A stretch of DNA of 64,000 nucleotides from Thalassospira sp. MCCC 1A01428 (GTDB lineage Bacteria > Pseudomonadota > Alphaproteobacteria > Rhodospirillales > Thalassospiraceae): positions 186,001 to 250,000 of the forward strand of contig NZ_JFJZ01000001.1 in NCBI RefSeq assembly GCF_002115825.1, in the 5' to 3' direction. The position numbers and the translations under genes are program-made. This document shows positions 45,248 through 54,525 of the stretch, piece by piece. Below the pieces are notes generated by a model. It saw only the letters and a list, made by a program, of their open reading frames with translations. It did no database searches and had not been told where the DNA came from. The first letter of the stretch is position 1. The number at the start of each line of letters is the position of its first letter.

Positions 45248-46138
45248 TCAGTTTTGACCCCTGTCAGCCAGCCATTTCATGAAAGCACGAATTTTCGGGG
45301 TGCGGACCCGGCTTTGCGGGCAGGCGGCGAAATAATGATGCGGGCTGGCACGCGGCGGGCCAAAGGGCGCGATGATGCGGCCATTGGCCATTTCATCGCC
45401 AATGGCAAATGTCGGCAGTAATGCCACCCCCAACCCGGCAATGGCGGCTTGCATCGCCATGGTAAAATGTTCAAATTTCGGGCCGTTTTCGCCATCAATG
45501 CCTTCAAGATTGGCGGCCTTTAACCAGTCCCGCCAGCCATTGGGGCGGGTGGCGATATGCAGCAGGGAAAACTGGCGTAAATCGTCGGGTTTGGGCGTGT
45601 GGTCCATATTGGCGATCAGGCCGGGGCTGCATATCGGGACCATGTCTTCGCCTTCCAGCCGTTGTGCTTCCAGCCCGTTCCAGTCGCCATTGCCAAACAG
45701 AACGGCGATATCAATTTGTTCGCGATCAAAATCGGGCATGCCGATGCGCGAAATGAAATTGATGACGATATCGGGGTGGCGGGCGCGAAAATCGGGCAAA
45801 AACGGGATCAGGCGGCGGCTGCCAAAGGTGGGCGGGGCGGCAATGGTCAGCACCCCGCCATCACTGCCCCCCGATAGTAATTTAAGAGTGGCGGTTTCAA
45901 GCTGGTCCAGGGCCGGGCGAATGGCCTGTAAATAGTCTTCACCTTCCGGGGTCAGGATCAACCGTTGCTTTTTTCGCATGAACAATTTGCAGTTCAACCA
46001 GGTTTCAAGCCCCTGTAATTGGCGGCTGACGGCACTTTGGGTTAAATAAAGTTCTTCGGCTGCGCGTGAAACACTGCCGTGTCGTGCAGTTTGTTCGAAA
46101 CAGGACAGGGCCTTTAACCCCGGAATGCGTCGTGCCAT
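45248..46138 (-). CDS. LysR-family regulator of the glutaryl-CoA locus (GcdR-like)
   Basis: This 296-residue regulator has the GcvA-type N-terminus PGLKALSCFEQTARHGSVSRAAEELYLTQSAVSRQ, here AARHGSVSRAAEEL in part, and an effector domain with the block AAIAGLGVALLP. It is transcribed away from the acyl-CoA dehydrogenase gene, 200 bp between starts, and probably controls it, as GcdR-like LysR proteins often do. The start at ATG 46138 gives the family N-terminus. An upstream start at 46159 adds seven residues. Confidence 0.88.
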   Translation of the reverse strand: MARRIPGLKALSCFEQTARHGSVSRAAEELYLTQSAVSRQLQGLETWLNCKLFMRKKQRLILTPEGEDYLQAIRPALDQLETATLKLLSGGSDGGVLTIAAPPTFGSRRLIPFLPDFRARHPDIVINFISRIGMPDFDREQIDIAVLFGNGDWNGLEAQRLEGEDMVPICSPGLIANMDHTPKPDDLRQFSLLHIATRPNGWRDWLKAANLEGIDGENGPKFEHFTMAMQAAIAGLGVALLPTFAIGDEMANGRIIAPFGPPRASPHHYFAACPQSRVRTPKIRAFMKWLADRGQN

Positions 46139-46256
46139 GCGATATGCCCTTATTGTCAAAGTTCATGATTTTTTTGCATAAACTACAGCGGATTTATCAT
46201 TTGCGAAAGTGGCTGCCAATGCCTAGCTTGGTGTTAGAAACAAAACATCAAAGTTT

Positions 46257-46310
46257 CGGAAATGCCGCCGTCTCGCCCACGGGGCCTTATGGCCCGTAGC
46301 GGCATTTCCG
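46257..46310 (+). promoter_or_regulatory. Hairpin in the gcdH leader
   Basis: CGGAAATGCCGC (46257-46268) pairs perfectly with GCGGCATTTCCG (46299-46310). An inner stem, ACGGGGCC/GGCCCGT with one bulged G around TTAT, continues it. The 54-nt structure ends 16 bp before the AAGGG ribosome site of gcdH and is followed by a T-rich stretch. It may attenuate transcription or control translation. Confidence 0.65.
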
Positions 46311-46338
46311 ATTTCGTATTTTTCAAGGGATGACACAC

Positions 46339-47523
46339 ATGGCTGGCCGCGCACATTTTCACTGGGAAGATCCGCTGGGGCTTGATGCCCAGTTAAGCGA
46401 AGAAGAACGCATGATCCGTGATGCAGCACATGATTATTGCCAGGAACGCCTGATGCCGCGTGTGTTGGAAGCCAACCGCCACGAAATTTTCCACCGCGAA
46501 ATCATGAGCGAAATGGGCGAACTTGGCCTGCTTGGTCCCACCATCCCCGAAGAATATGGCGGACCGGGTGTGAACCATGTGGCCTATGGCCTGGTGGCGC
46601 GCGAAGTGGAGCGGGTTGATAGCGGGTATCGCTCGGCAATGTCGGTGCAAAGCTCGCTGGTGATGCATCCGATTTTTGCCTATGGCAGCGAAGAGCAGCG
46701 CAAAAAATATTTGCCCAAACTGGCAAGTGGTGAATGGGTTGGCTGTTTTGGCCTGACCGAGCCCGACCATGGCTCCGACCCGGGCAGCATGAAAACCCGT
46801 GCCCGTAAGGTCGATGGCGGCTTTACCCTGAATGGTGCCAAAATGTGGATCACCAACAGCCCGATTGCCGATGTTTTTATCGTTTGGGGCAAGGATGACG
46901 AGGGCGTTATCCGCGGTTTCATCCTTGAAAAAGGCATGGAAGGCCTGAGCGCGCCCAAGATTGAAGGCAAGTTTTCGCTGCGCGCCTCCATCACCGGTGA
47001 AATCGTGATGGATAATGTTTTTGTGCCGGCTGAAAACATGCTGCCCGATGCCAAAGGTTTGGGCGGGCCGTTTGGTTGCCTGAACAAGGCACGTTATGGC
47101 ATTGCCTGGGGATCAATGGGCGCGGCTGAATTTTGTTGGCATGCCGCCCGTCAATATACGCTTGACCGGGTGCAGTTTGGCCGCCCGTTGGCGGCAAACC
47201 AGCTGATCCAGTTAAAGCTGGCCAATATGCAAACCGAAATTGCCCTTGGTTTGCAAGGGGCGTTGCAATTGGGCCGAATGCTGGATGCGGGCACCGCAGC
47301 ACCGGAATCCATTTCGCTGATGAAGCGCAATAATTGTGGCAAGTCGCTTGATATTGCCAGGGTCTCACGCGATATGCACGGTGGTAACGGCATTGCCGAC
47401 GAATATCATGTTATTCGCCATGTGATGAACCTTGAAGCGGTCAATACCTATGAAGGTACACATGATGTGCATGCCCTGATTTTGGGGCGCGCCCAAACCG
47501 GTATTCAGGCTTTTACCGCCTGA
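46339..47523 (+). CDS. gcdH: Glutaryl-CoA dehydrogenase
   Basis: This 394-residue FAD enzyme oxidatively decarboxylates glutaryl-CoA to crotonyl-CoA in lysine and tryptophan degradation. [17 protein letters not shown] and [16 protein letters not shown] form the flavin site. The C-terminal [16 protein letters not shown] bears the active-site Glu. Near 35% of its surface motifs ([29 protein letters not shown]) are those of GcdH, as opposed to other acyl-CoA dehydrogenases. The ATG at 46339 has AAGGG nine bases upstream. A CoA-transferase gene follows, and a LysR gene is divergent, as in other gcd loci. Confidence 0.93.
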   Translation: MAGRAHFHWEDPLGLDAQLSEEERMIRDAAHDYCQERLMPRVLEANRHEIFHREIMSEMGELGLLGPTIPEEYGGPGVNHVAYGLVAREVERVDSGYRSAMSVQSSLVMHPIFAYGSEEQRKKYLPKLASGEWVGCFGLTEPDHGSDPGSMKTRARKVDGGFTLNGAKMWITNSPIADVFIVWGKDDEGVIRGFILEKGMEGLSAPKIEGKFSLRASITGEIVMDNVFVPAENMLPDAKGLGGPFGCLNKARYGIAWGSMGAAEFCWHAARQYTLDRVQFGRPLAANQLIQLKLANMQTEIALGLQGALQLGRMLDAGTAAPESISLMKRNNCGKSLDIARVSRDMHGGNGIADEYHVIRHVMNLEAVNTYEGTHDVHALILGRAQTGIQAFTA

Positions 47524-47534
47524 TTGTGATGTGA

Positions 47535-47571
47535 AAACGGGTTATCTGCATATGGTGCGGGTAACCCGTTT
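47535..47571 (+). terminator. Stem-loop after gcdH
   Basis: AAACGGGTTA (47535-47544) pairs perfectly with TAACCCGTTT (47562-47571). A weak T-rich tail (CCTGTTT) follows. It may cause partial termination between gcdH and the CoA-transferase gene. Confidence 0.6.
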
Positions 47572-47636
47572 CCTGTTTAATGGCGCATATTTCGTTCATT
47601 TTTCGCCTGAATTACCTTTTTAAAGGATAAATTAGC

Positions 47637-48860
47637 ATGCCCGGCGCGCTTGACGGTATTCGTGTTCTGGATCTTTCGCGTGTGCTGGCCGGGCCGTGGG
47701 CCAGCCAGACACTGGCCGATCTGGGTGCAGAAGTGATCAAGGTTGAACGGCCGGGCAATGGCGATGATACGCGCGGCTGGGGGCCGCCCTATGCCAAAAA
47801 TGCCGATGGCAAAGACACCGGCGAGGCGGCTTATTATCTGTCGGCCAATCGCGGTAAAAAATCGCTGACGGTGGATATGACAACGGATGAAGGCCAGCAG
47901 ATCATTCGCGATCTGGCGGTTAAATCCGACGTGGTGATCGAGAATTTCAAGGTTGGCGGGCTTGCGAAATACGGGCTGGATTATGCATCGCTAAAGGCTG
48001 TCAATGACCGGCTGGTTTATTGTTCGATTACCGGTTTCGGGCAGGATGGCCCCTATGCCAAACGGGCCGGATATGACTTTATGATTCAGGCGATGGGCGG
48101 GTTGATGAGCCTGACCGGTGCGCCCGACCATGAACCGGGCGGCCAACCCATGAAGGTGGGCGTGGCCGTGGCCGATATTTTTACCGGTCTTTATGCCACC
48201 ATTGGCATTTTGGCCGCCTTGCGTCACCGTGATGAAAGCGGGCTGGGGCAATATATTGATCTGGCCTTGCTTGATGTGCAAACGGCCATCCTTGCCAATC
48301 AGGCGATGAATTATCTTACCACTGGCAATGCGCCGGGCCGGTTAGGTAATGCACATCCCAATATTGTGCCTTACGAAGCCTTTCCAACAGCGGACGGCTA
48401 TATCATTCTTGCTGTTGGCAATGACAGCCAGTTTGCCAGTTTTTGCAAGGTTGCCGGGCTGGATGGGGTGGCAGATGATGCGCGGTTTGGAACCAACCGC
48501 GCCCGGGTTGCCAACCGCACTGATCTGGTGCCGATGGTGCGCCGGGCCATGGTAATGAAAACCACCGATGAATGGATTGATATTCTGGAAACGGCGAATG
48601 TGCCTTGTGGGCCCATTAATACGCTGGACCGGGTTTTTGATAATCCGCAGGTTAAACATCGCGGTACGGTAAAATATCTGGATCATCCCTTGGCCGGGAA
48701 AGTACCGACAGTTAGCAACCCCCTAAAAATGTCGCAAACGCCAATTGCGGGTGAAACCGCACCGCCAATATTGGGCCAGCATAGCGAAGAATTGCTGCGC
48801 GAAATTGGCGGGTTAAGTGATGACCAGATTGCCCGTTTGCGCGCCGCTGGCGTGATTTGA
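47637..48860 (+). CDS. Family III CoA-transferase (CaiB/BaiF), probably succinyl-CoA:glutarate
   Basis: This 407-residue protein starts GALDGIRVLDLSRVLAGPWASQ and contains VIENFKVGGLAKYGLDY. The catalytic Asp sits in VGVAVADIFTGLYATIG near residue 180. The C-terminus reads PPILGQHSEELLREIGG. These features place it in the CaiB/BaiF family, which moves CoA between acids. Next to gcdH it most likely activates glutarate from succinyl-CoA, as SUGCT does. The substrate is an inference from context. Confidence 0.87.
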   Translation: MPGALDGIRVLDLSRVLAGPWASQTLADLGAEVIKVERPGNGDDTRGWGPPYAKNADGKDTGEAAYYLSANRGKKSLTVDMTTDEGQQIIRDLAVKSDVVIENFKVGGLAKYGLDYASLKAVNDRLVYCSITGFGQDGPYAKRAGYDFMIQAMGGLMSLTGAPDHEPGGQPMKVGVAVADIFTGLYATIGILAALRHRDESGLGQYIDLALLDVQTAILANQAMNYLTTGNAPGRLGNAHPNIVPYEAFPTADGYIILAVGNDSQFASFCKVAGLDGVADDARFGTNRARVANRTDLVPMVRRAMVMKTTDEWIDILETANVPCGPINTLDRVFDNPQVKHRGTVKYLDHPLAGKVPTVSNPLKMSQTPIAGETAPPILGQHSEELLREIGGLSDDQIARLRAAGVI

Positions 48861-48894
48861 CAGGCATTGTCCGCCGCAAGTTACCGGTTGAGGT

Positions 48895-49782
48895 TTAGGC
48901 TGGCCGGGCGTGTTTGCGCCGGGTGTGCCATTGCCAGCCATAGGACCCAAAAACCGCAATCATGATCAAACTGCCGCCGATCATGGTTTGGCCGGTGGGG
49001 TGTTCGTTAAAAAATATGATCCCCCATATTGGCGCCAAAGGTGTTTCAAGCGCGCTTAACAATGCTGTTTCGGCGGGGGGTAAATGTTTGGCCCCTGCTG
49101 ATAACAGGATAAAGGCAAGGGCAAAGGTAACGCCAAAACCGATCAGAATGATCAGCTCTGATATGGATGTGGCGGTGGGGGCGCCAAAGCTGGCGGCAAT
49201 CGGGGTTAATAAAATGGCCGATGCCGCACCGGGCAGCGTTGTTGGTGTGTCGGGCCAGCGCCGGTAAATAAGGGTGATGGCCGCCATAACCAGTGTCATC
49301 CAGCCGGCCAGTATATTTCCCCACCAGTCGCCCGGCGTGGGGGTGCCATTAAAAATAATGATAACGCCGCTAAGTGCAGCAAGACTGCCCGCAATAATTG
49401 TAAGCGATGGGCGTTCGCGCAAAAATACCCAGCCCAGCAGGGCGGCAAAAAAGGGGGCTGCGGCGTAAATCAGGGCGACATTGGCGATGGTTGTTAATTT
49501 GAAAGCCGGAACAAACGCCGCTGTACCACTGGCCATAAGCAATGTTGCCCCAATGGCAGGCCCGCGAAACTGGCGTATTTCGCGGCGCAGTTCACCGCGC
49601 AATACCAGCAAAATAACTGCAAAAAGGGCTGCGACCAGGCCGCGCCAGAAGATGATGCTCCAGGCATCGGCACTGACACCTTTGGTGAAAACACCGGCGG
49701 TACTAAATAAAACAGCCGAAAGACAAACAAGCTGAAAACCGCTTGTTTGTCGGCAGTCAGTGGCGTGGGCGAACAGGGGCAT
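48895..49782 (-). CDS. EamA-family (DMT) transporter
   Basis: This 295-residue membrane protein has two EamA repeats and ten hydrophobic spans. The first repeat includes LFSTAGVFTKGVSADAW and KLTTIANVALIYAAAPFFAALLGW, the second has LPPAETALLSALETPLAPIWGIIFFNEHP. Such proteins move amino acids or other metabolites. The substrate is unknown. It starts at ATG 49782 and is convergent with the CoA-transferase gene. Confidence 0.88.
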   Translation of the reverse strand: MPLFAHATDCRQTSGFQLVCLSAVLFSTAGVFTKGVSADAWSIIFWRGLVAALFAVILLVLRGELRREIRQFRGPAIGATLLMASGTAAFVPAFKLTTIANVALIYAAAPFFAALLGWVFLRERPSLTIIAGSLAALSGVIIIFNGTPTPGDWWGNILAGWMTLVMAAITLIYRRWPDTPTTLPGAASAILLTPIAASFGAPTATSISELIILIGFGVTFALAFILLSAGAKHLPPAETALLSALETPLAPIWGIIFFNEHPTGQTMIGGSLIMIAVFGSYGWQWHTRRKHARPA

Positions 49783-50148
49783 GGTTTTTCCCGGTCTGAT
49801 GAAACCCTGTTTTAACCGCTGTGTGATGACAGCTTTGTGTCAGTAGAGTTTTGACATTCTGCGAAACCTGCATCTGTGATCGTTATGTGTCAGCTGGCAT
49901 GGTGGTGCTGTGACGGGGTTTTACGATTGCGTCAGGTGGATTTTGACGTAGGAAAAATTTGGCCAAATTTCGCCGTCAATTTTAAAAAAAAACAGGGCAT
50001 CTCAGGCCGGTTTTAGTGCCTGTTTTCTATTTTATTTCAAATATGTAATTAAAATAGATCAATCATAAAATTGTGTTCGGGGTTGTGCGCCGCAGCGTCG
50101 CCTGTCACTGTAGGAAATGCGCTAGGCCCGATCATGAAAGGACCCCGT
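49783..50148. other. Intergenic region between EamA and DUF6506 genes
   Basis: About 366 bp with no credible gene. A stem-loop near 49990-50025 (AAACAGGGCA paired with TGCCTGTTT, one bulge) is followed by a T-rich tail. The region is AT-rich near 50020-50065, where a promoter for the DUF6506 gene would fit. Confidence 0.5.
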
Positions 50149-50460
50149 ATGGTATTGCGAAAATACGCATTTCTGATCAAGGCACGTGGATATCCTCCCG
50201 GAGGTTTAAGAACAACACTGCCGGGGGACGGGTTTAACAGTACGATTTTTGCCAGCGGCGATATTGATGCCCTGGTGGCCGAGGCGCTGGCAATGGTTGC
50301 CGAAGGCATGCAACTGATTGAGCTATGTGGCGGATTTAATGATGAGGATTACGCCCGGATAAGTGAAGCAATTGGCGGTGCCATTCCTCTAGGGCGGGTC
50401 GGATTTGATGAAAAAAATACCACCCTTCTGATGCAGGGGCGGCAACGGCAGCGTTCATAA
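50149..50460 (+). CDS. DUF6506-family small protein
   Basis: This 103-residue protein has AAAGGA six bases before ATG 50149. Its core GMQLIELCGGFNDEDYARISEAIGGAIPLGRVGFDEKN (here by blocks MQLIELCGGF, IPLGRVGFD) is like the DUF6506 family, which has no assigned function. The longer frame from 50071 has no matching N-terminus. It is followed by a terminator at 50477. Confidence 0.75.
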   Translation: MVLRKYAFLIKARGYPPGGLRTTLPGDGFNSTIFASGDIDALVAEALAMVAEGMQLIELCGGFNDEDYARISEAIGGAIPLGRVGFDEKNTTLLMQGRQRQRS

Positions 50461-50476
50461 TCGCACGATAAAAGCT

Positions 50477-50501
50477 AAAGGGCCGGGATCACCGGCCCTT
50501 T
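50477..50501. terminator. Bidirectional terminator
   Basis: AAAGGGCCGG (50477-50486) pairs perfectly with CCGGCCCTTT (50492-50501) around GATCA. It ends both the DUF6506 gene and the convergent SDR gene. Confidence 0.8.
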
Positions 50502-50539
50502 GATGGTTTTATATGCCGCGCGTGGCGATTATCCCGGAT

Positions 50540-51316
50540 TTACCAGATGGTGTATCCGGCATCGACCATAACGATGGAGCCGGTCAGTCCGCTTGAGGCA
50601 TCAGATGCCAGAAACAGGTTGGTGGTCGCGACTTCTTCGGGTTCGATCATGCGTTTCATGGGGGTGTTTTCCATCCATGGGCCGAAATAGTCGGGGTCTT
50701 GTGCTGTAACGTTTGACATCACCGTGTTGACATAAGTGGGGGCAACACCGTTAACTCGTACATTACGATCCGCCCATTCCCCGGCAAGCGATTTGGTCAG
50801 ATGATGCAGGCCCGCCTTTGACGCATTGTAATGCACCTGATTTTGCGGCTTGTTGGAAATAAAACCCGACATGGAGCCGACCGTGACAATGGACCCGCGC
50901 CGACGTTGCAGCATGTGGCGGCCAAAGGCGCGGCAGGAATAAAACGCTCCGGTCAGATTAACATCAAGCACCTTTGCCCAGGCGGCATCGTCCATGTCTT
51001 CGGCTTTGGTATCAGCCCAGGCAATACCGGCATTGGCGATTAAGATATCCACCATTGTGCCATCACCCGCCAGCTTGTCGGCAATTTCGGAGGTGGCGGC
51101 TGAATTGGTAACATCAAGCAGCATGGCGCGAACATTGTGGCCTTTGGCGCGCAACTGGTCGGCGGCGGTGTCAAGGTCGGCCTGGTCAATGCCGGAAATG
51201 ATAATGTTTGCACCCGCCTGTGCCAGCGCATCGGCAGTACAAAGGCCAATGCCGCGGCCCGCCCCGGTGATAAAGGCGGTGCGGCCATCAAGGCGAAACT
51301 GATTTAAATAGTCCAT
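50540..51316 (-). CDS. Short-chain dehydrogenase (polyol dehydrogenase-like)
   Basis: This 258-residue Rossmann enzyme has the cofactor motif TGAGRGIG near residue 17, NAG (IANAGIAW), the catalytic Tyr-Lys pair in VHYNASKAGL, and the C-terminal SGLTGSIVMVDAGY. It resembles D-arabinitol and related sugar-alcohol dehydrogenases. It lies just downstream of a FGGY kinase gene on the same strand, which suggests oxidation of a polyol to a ketose that the kinase then phosphorylates. Substrate is inferred. Confidence 0.87.
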   Translation of the reverse strand: MDYLNQFRLDGRTAFITGAGRGIGLCTADALAQAGANIIISGIDQADLDTAADQLRAKGHNVRAMLLDVTNSAATSEIADKLAGDGTMVDILIANAGIAWADTKAEDMDDAAWAKVLDVNLTGAFYSCRAFGRHMLQRRRGSIVTVGSMSGFISNKPQNQVHYNASKAGLHHLTKSLAGEWADRNVRVNGVAPTYVNTVMSNVTAQDPDYFGPWMENTPMKRMIEPEEVATTNLFLASDASSGLTGSIVMVDAGYTIW

Positions 51317-51456
51317 CGGGGCATTCCTGTGATGAAGGTTGTCATGACGAGATACGTGGAATGGTGTGGTGCCTGTGTGGTTTTGCGCAGCTTGTGACCG
51401 TGTGATTGTGGTGCGCGCTTATATGCCTGCGCAGTATTTGTGGGGAATGCGATATA

Positions 51457-53079
51457 TCAGGACGGCGGCGTGCCTGATCCGGTTTCAGCATTACCGTCAT
51501 TTATTGCCGGGGACATGGCGATTTGGTCAATATTTTGCAGGGTTTGGTGCAGGGCCGGGTTATTTGCCATGGTTTGATATTGGGCAAAAAGCTGTTCATA
51601 AATGGCGCTGTGCCGGGCATCAGGGCGAACCGTGCGACAGGTTTTTGCCCCGAATTTTTGGGTACCTGCGCCGTAATCGGCAACAATACCGGCGGCCACA
51701 GCCCCGTGAATGGCGGCGCCGACGGCGGTGGCATGGTCAATTTCGGGAATTTCGACCGGATGGTTCAGGATGTCGGCCATAATTTGCACCAGAAGCGGGT
51801 TGTTCTGTGCAAGGCCGCTGGTGAGTACGATACGATTGATTGGGAAGTTTCCAGCGCGAAACAGCTCCAGCACTGAACGGGCACCAAAACACAAGGATTC
51901 AAGAAGGGCGCGGTAAATATCGGCTGCCGTGGTGTCGGTCCGAAGGCCCATTAACACCCCGCCAAGCGCGGAATTTGCGTGGGGGACACGGTTGCCATTC
52001 CACCAGTCCAATGCCACCACATGGTGACTTCCTGGTGTTATTTTGCTGGCTTCATCGTTATAAAGCCGGAAATTTTCCGCTATATCGTCGCGATTGCCCG
52101 ATAACGGAAAGGTATTAACAAACCATGCCAGGGTATCGCCAAACCCGGCCTGGCCCGCTTCGAAACACCAAAGATCCCGCATGGAACCATCAAAGCCCAT
52201 GCCTTCAATGCCGGGGGGTAAGTCGCGGGCGGTTTGGTTTAGGTATAAATAAACGGCCGATGTGCCCAGGGCACCTACAAAGCAGCCTGACGTTACCCCG
52301 CCCACCGCAGGCAGAACAACGTGCGAATCAATGACAGCAACAGCGATATCAGGCTGGTTGAGAATGCCGGTTTTATCCTGCCAGCCTTTGGTGAGTTTGC
52401 CTGCTGATGTCCCAACACGGTGCGGTGTGGACAGGCGGGTTAACAACTCTGGCACCAGTCCATCGGGGTATTGGCCGGTTTCAGGGTCGTATTGTGCTTT
52501 ATAGGTGGCAAGACCGAGGCTTCTGCGCTCCTGCCCGGTCAATTGCCATACCAGCCAGTCGCCAGCCTCGATGAATTTTTCGGTTTTATCCCAGATGGTG
52601 GGGGCGTCAGCCGCGACTTGTGCGGCTTTGGCAATAAGCCATTCCCCCGAAAGTTTGCCACCAAACGGTGCCAGAAAGTCGCCGCCCTGCCGGTTTATGC
52701 TGTCGGCCCAGGGTTGGGCAGAACCATGTTTCCACAGTTTGACATAGGCGTGTTTTTCATCGGGATAAAGAACGGACAACGCCGTGCCATCGGCAGTGGC
52801 AGGAAGCGGGGTACTGGCGGTAAAGCCAATGCCGATGCCTTCAATAATGCGGCCCTGGCCCAGTTTTGTCAGAATTTCAAGGCAGGCCTCGGTGTAATCC
52901 GGTGCATTTTGCAGCGCCCATGAACGGGGCAGTTTAGCGCCATTGGGCAAGGTTTCGGTCATGACACCGTGGCGATAGGCTTGCGTGTGACAGGCAACGA
53001 TTTGCCCGCTCGCACAATCGACAAGAACCCCCCGTGCGGATTGGGTTCCGTAATCCAGCCCAACGATAAAAGATGCCAT
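51457..53079 (-). CDS. FGGY-family carbohydrate kinase (ribulokinase-like)
   Basis: This 540-residue kinase begins VGLDYGTQSARGVLVD, the phosphate-1 motif of the FGGY family. Later blocks are AVGGVTSGCFVGALGTSAVY and VLTSGLAQNNPLLVQIMADIL. Length and motifs fit ribulokinases and related pentulose kinases. It is divergent from a ROK regulator, and a perfect palindromic site lies between them. With the SDR gene downstream it forms a pentitol or pentulose catabolic unit. No transporter gene is present here. Confidence 0.87.
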   Translation of the reverse strand: MASFIVGLDYGTQSARGVLVDCASGQIVACHTQAYRHGVMTETLPNGAKLPRSWALQNAPDYTEACLEILTKLGQGRIIEGIGIGFTASTPLPATADGTALSVLYPDEKHAYVKLWKHGSAQPWADSINRQGGDFLAPFGGKLSGEWLIAKAAQVAADAPTIWDKTEKFIEAGDWLVWQLTGQERRSLGLATYKAQYDPETGQYPDGLVPELLTRLSTPHRVGTSAGKLTKGWQDKTGILNQPDIAVAVIDSHVVLPAVGGVTSGCFVGALGTSAVYLYLNQTARDLPPGIEGMGFDGSMRDLWCFEAGQAGFGDTLAWFVNTFPLSGNRDDIAENFRLYNDEASKITPGSHHVVALDWWNGNRVPHANSALGGVLMGLRTDTTAADIYRALLESLCFGARSVLELFRAGNFPINRIVLTSGLAQNNPLLVQIMADILNHPVEIPEIDHATAVGAAIHGAVAAGIVADYGAGTQKFGAKTCRTVRPDARHSAIYEQLFAQYQTMANNPALHQTLQNIDQIAMSPAINDGNAETGSGTPPS

Positions 53080-53139
53080 GTTGCCCGCCTGTATATGGTG
53101 GTGTTGTCGGCAGTTTCCAAACTGTTGGCGACAAAGTCA

Positions 53140-53173
53140 ATTCACTTATGTATAAAAATATACATAAGTGAAT
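53140..53173. promoter_or_regulatory. Perfect 15-bp palindromic operator
   Basis: ATTCACTTATGTATA (53140-53154) and TATACATAAGTGAAT (53159-53173) are perfect inverted arms with AAAA between them. The site lies between the divergent kinase and ROK regulator genes, 60 bp from the kinase start and 56 bp from the regulator start. It is the likely binding site of the ROK protein. Confidence 0.75.
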
Positions 53174-53228
53174 GTTTGCTGTTAGAGAAAGCTGTTTACG
53201 ACGATGGTTGTGGGGTTTTCGCGGCGGG

Positions 53229-54491
53229 ATGGATGCAAAATTACAGGTGAAAAAGGTGTCGGGTATCCCTGTTGAGGTTCTGAACGGGCTTTCAAATGCC
53301 GGGTCGATATTATCGCTGATCGCGCAAGAGATTGCTGTGTCGCGTCCGGCTTTGCAGGCGCATACCGGCTTGTCACGTGTGACGGTAACACAGCGGGTTA
53401 ATACCTTGCTGGGGGCAGGTTTGATATGTGAAAGCGACGACATGCAGGCTACTGGCGGGCGGCCATCACGGGTGTTGGCCCTTAATGCTGCCTGTGGATA
53501 TGTGCTGGTTGCCAATATTGGCGAAACGCAAATCCAACTGGCGATGTTAACCGCCACGGCCGCAATGATTGCCCAAAGCACCTGTGCCCGCCAGGCCGAC
53601 GCAGCACCAGAGCATACCCTGCAACAAATCGCCGATGGTTTTGAGGCTTTGCGCCGTGATCATGCCGGGGGAGTTGCCGGGCAAATGTTGCTGGCCATAA
53701 GTTTAAGCCTGCCCGCCCCTGTGGATTATGAAAATTGCCGGGTCTATGGTCCGTCTGTTTTGCCCGGGTGGGAAGACCTGGATATTGCCGGCTTTTTTAG
53801 CCAGCGCTTTACCGCCCCGGTTTATGGGGAAAATGATGTGAACGCGATGACCCTGCATCAGCATCGCGCCTGTTTTGCGACCGAACCGAACCTGGTTTTT
53901 ATCAAGGCCGGAACGGGAATTGGCAGTGGCATTATTTCGCAAAACCGTTTGTTACGCGGGGCAAGGGGTGTTGCCGGGGATATCGGCCATATTCAAATGC
54001 AGGCCGTTTTGGGCAAAGATACATTGCCACAATGCCGCTGCGGCAAAACAGGCTGTGTTGAGGCACAGGCAGCAGGGTGGGCGCTGGCCCGTGATTTGAC
54101 AAACGCCGGAACCCCGGCAAAAACCGCACGCGATGTGATGACAGCCTTCACGATGAACCAGCCGCTTGCGCTGGATCTGGTGGCGCAAAGCGGACGGATT
54201 CTGGGGGATGTCATTGCCGGTATGATAAGCGTTTTGAACCCGGGATGTATTGTTATTGGCGGTACACTGGCAGGGGCCGGGGATGTTTTATTAAATGGCA
54301 TTCGTCAGCAGGTGGCACAGCAATGTTTGCCTGCTGCGACACAAAATCTGCGTATTTGTGCCGCTCCGCCCGCCCGGCAAAGCGAACTTTTTGGCGCGGC
54401 CCTGTTGGCGCTTGAAGATGTGTTTTCGTCCCGCCAGGTGGAAGGAACCCTGATCCGCTTTGCACAACGGTCGCTGCGCGCTATGGTTTGA
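53229..54491 (+). CDS. ROK-family transcriptional regulator
   Basis: This 420-residue protein has an N-terminal winged helix (HTGLSRVTVTQRVNTLLGAGLI) and a ROK sugar-kinase-like domain with VFIKAGTGIGSGI near residue 230 and the zinc motif CRCGKTGCVEA. Such proteins (NagC/Mlc type) repress sugar catabolic genes until their sugar ligand binds. The start at ATG 53229 is preferred over one at 53172, which would overlap the palindrome. It likely controls the divergent FGGY kinase and SDR genes. Confidence 0.9.
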   Translation: MDAKLQVKKVSGIPVEVLNGLSNAGSILSLIAQEIAVSRPALQAHTGLSRVTVTQRVNTLLGAGLICESDDMQATGGRPSRVLALNAACGYVLVANIGETQIQLAMLTATAAMIAQSTCARQADAAPEHTLQQIADGFEALRRDHAGGVAGQMLLAISLSLPAPVDYENCRVYGPSVLPGWEDLDIAGFFSQRFTAPVYGENDVNAMTLHQHRACFATEPNLVFIKAGTGIGSGIISQNRLLRGARGVAGDIGHIQMQAVLGKDTLPQCRCGKTGCVEAQAAGWALARDLTNAGTPAKTARDVMTAFTMNQPLALDLVAQSGRILGDVIAGMISVLNPGCIVIGGTLAGAGDVLLNGIRQQVAQQCLPAATQNLRICAAPPARQSELFGAALLALEDVFSSRQVEGTLIRFAQRSLRAMV

Positions 54492-54525
54492 TCCATTCAG
54501 TGATTATTTGTGCGAGAGGCCGGAA

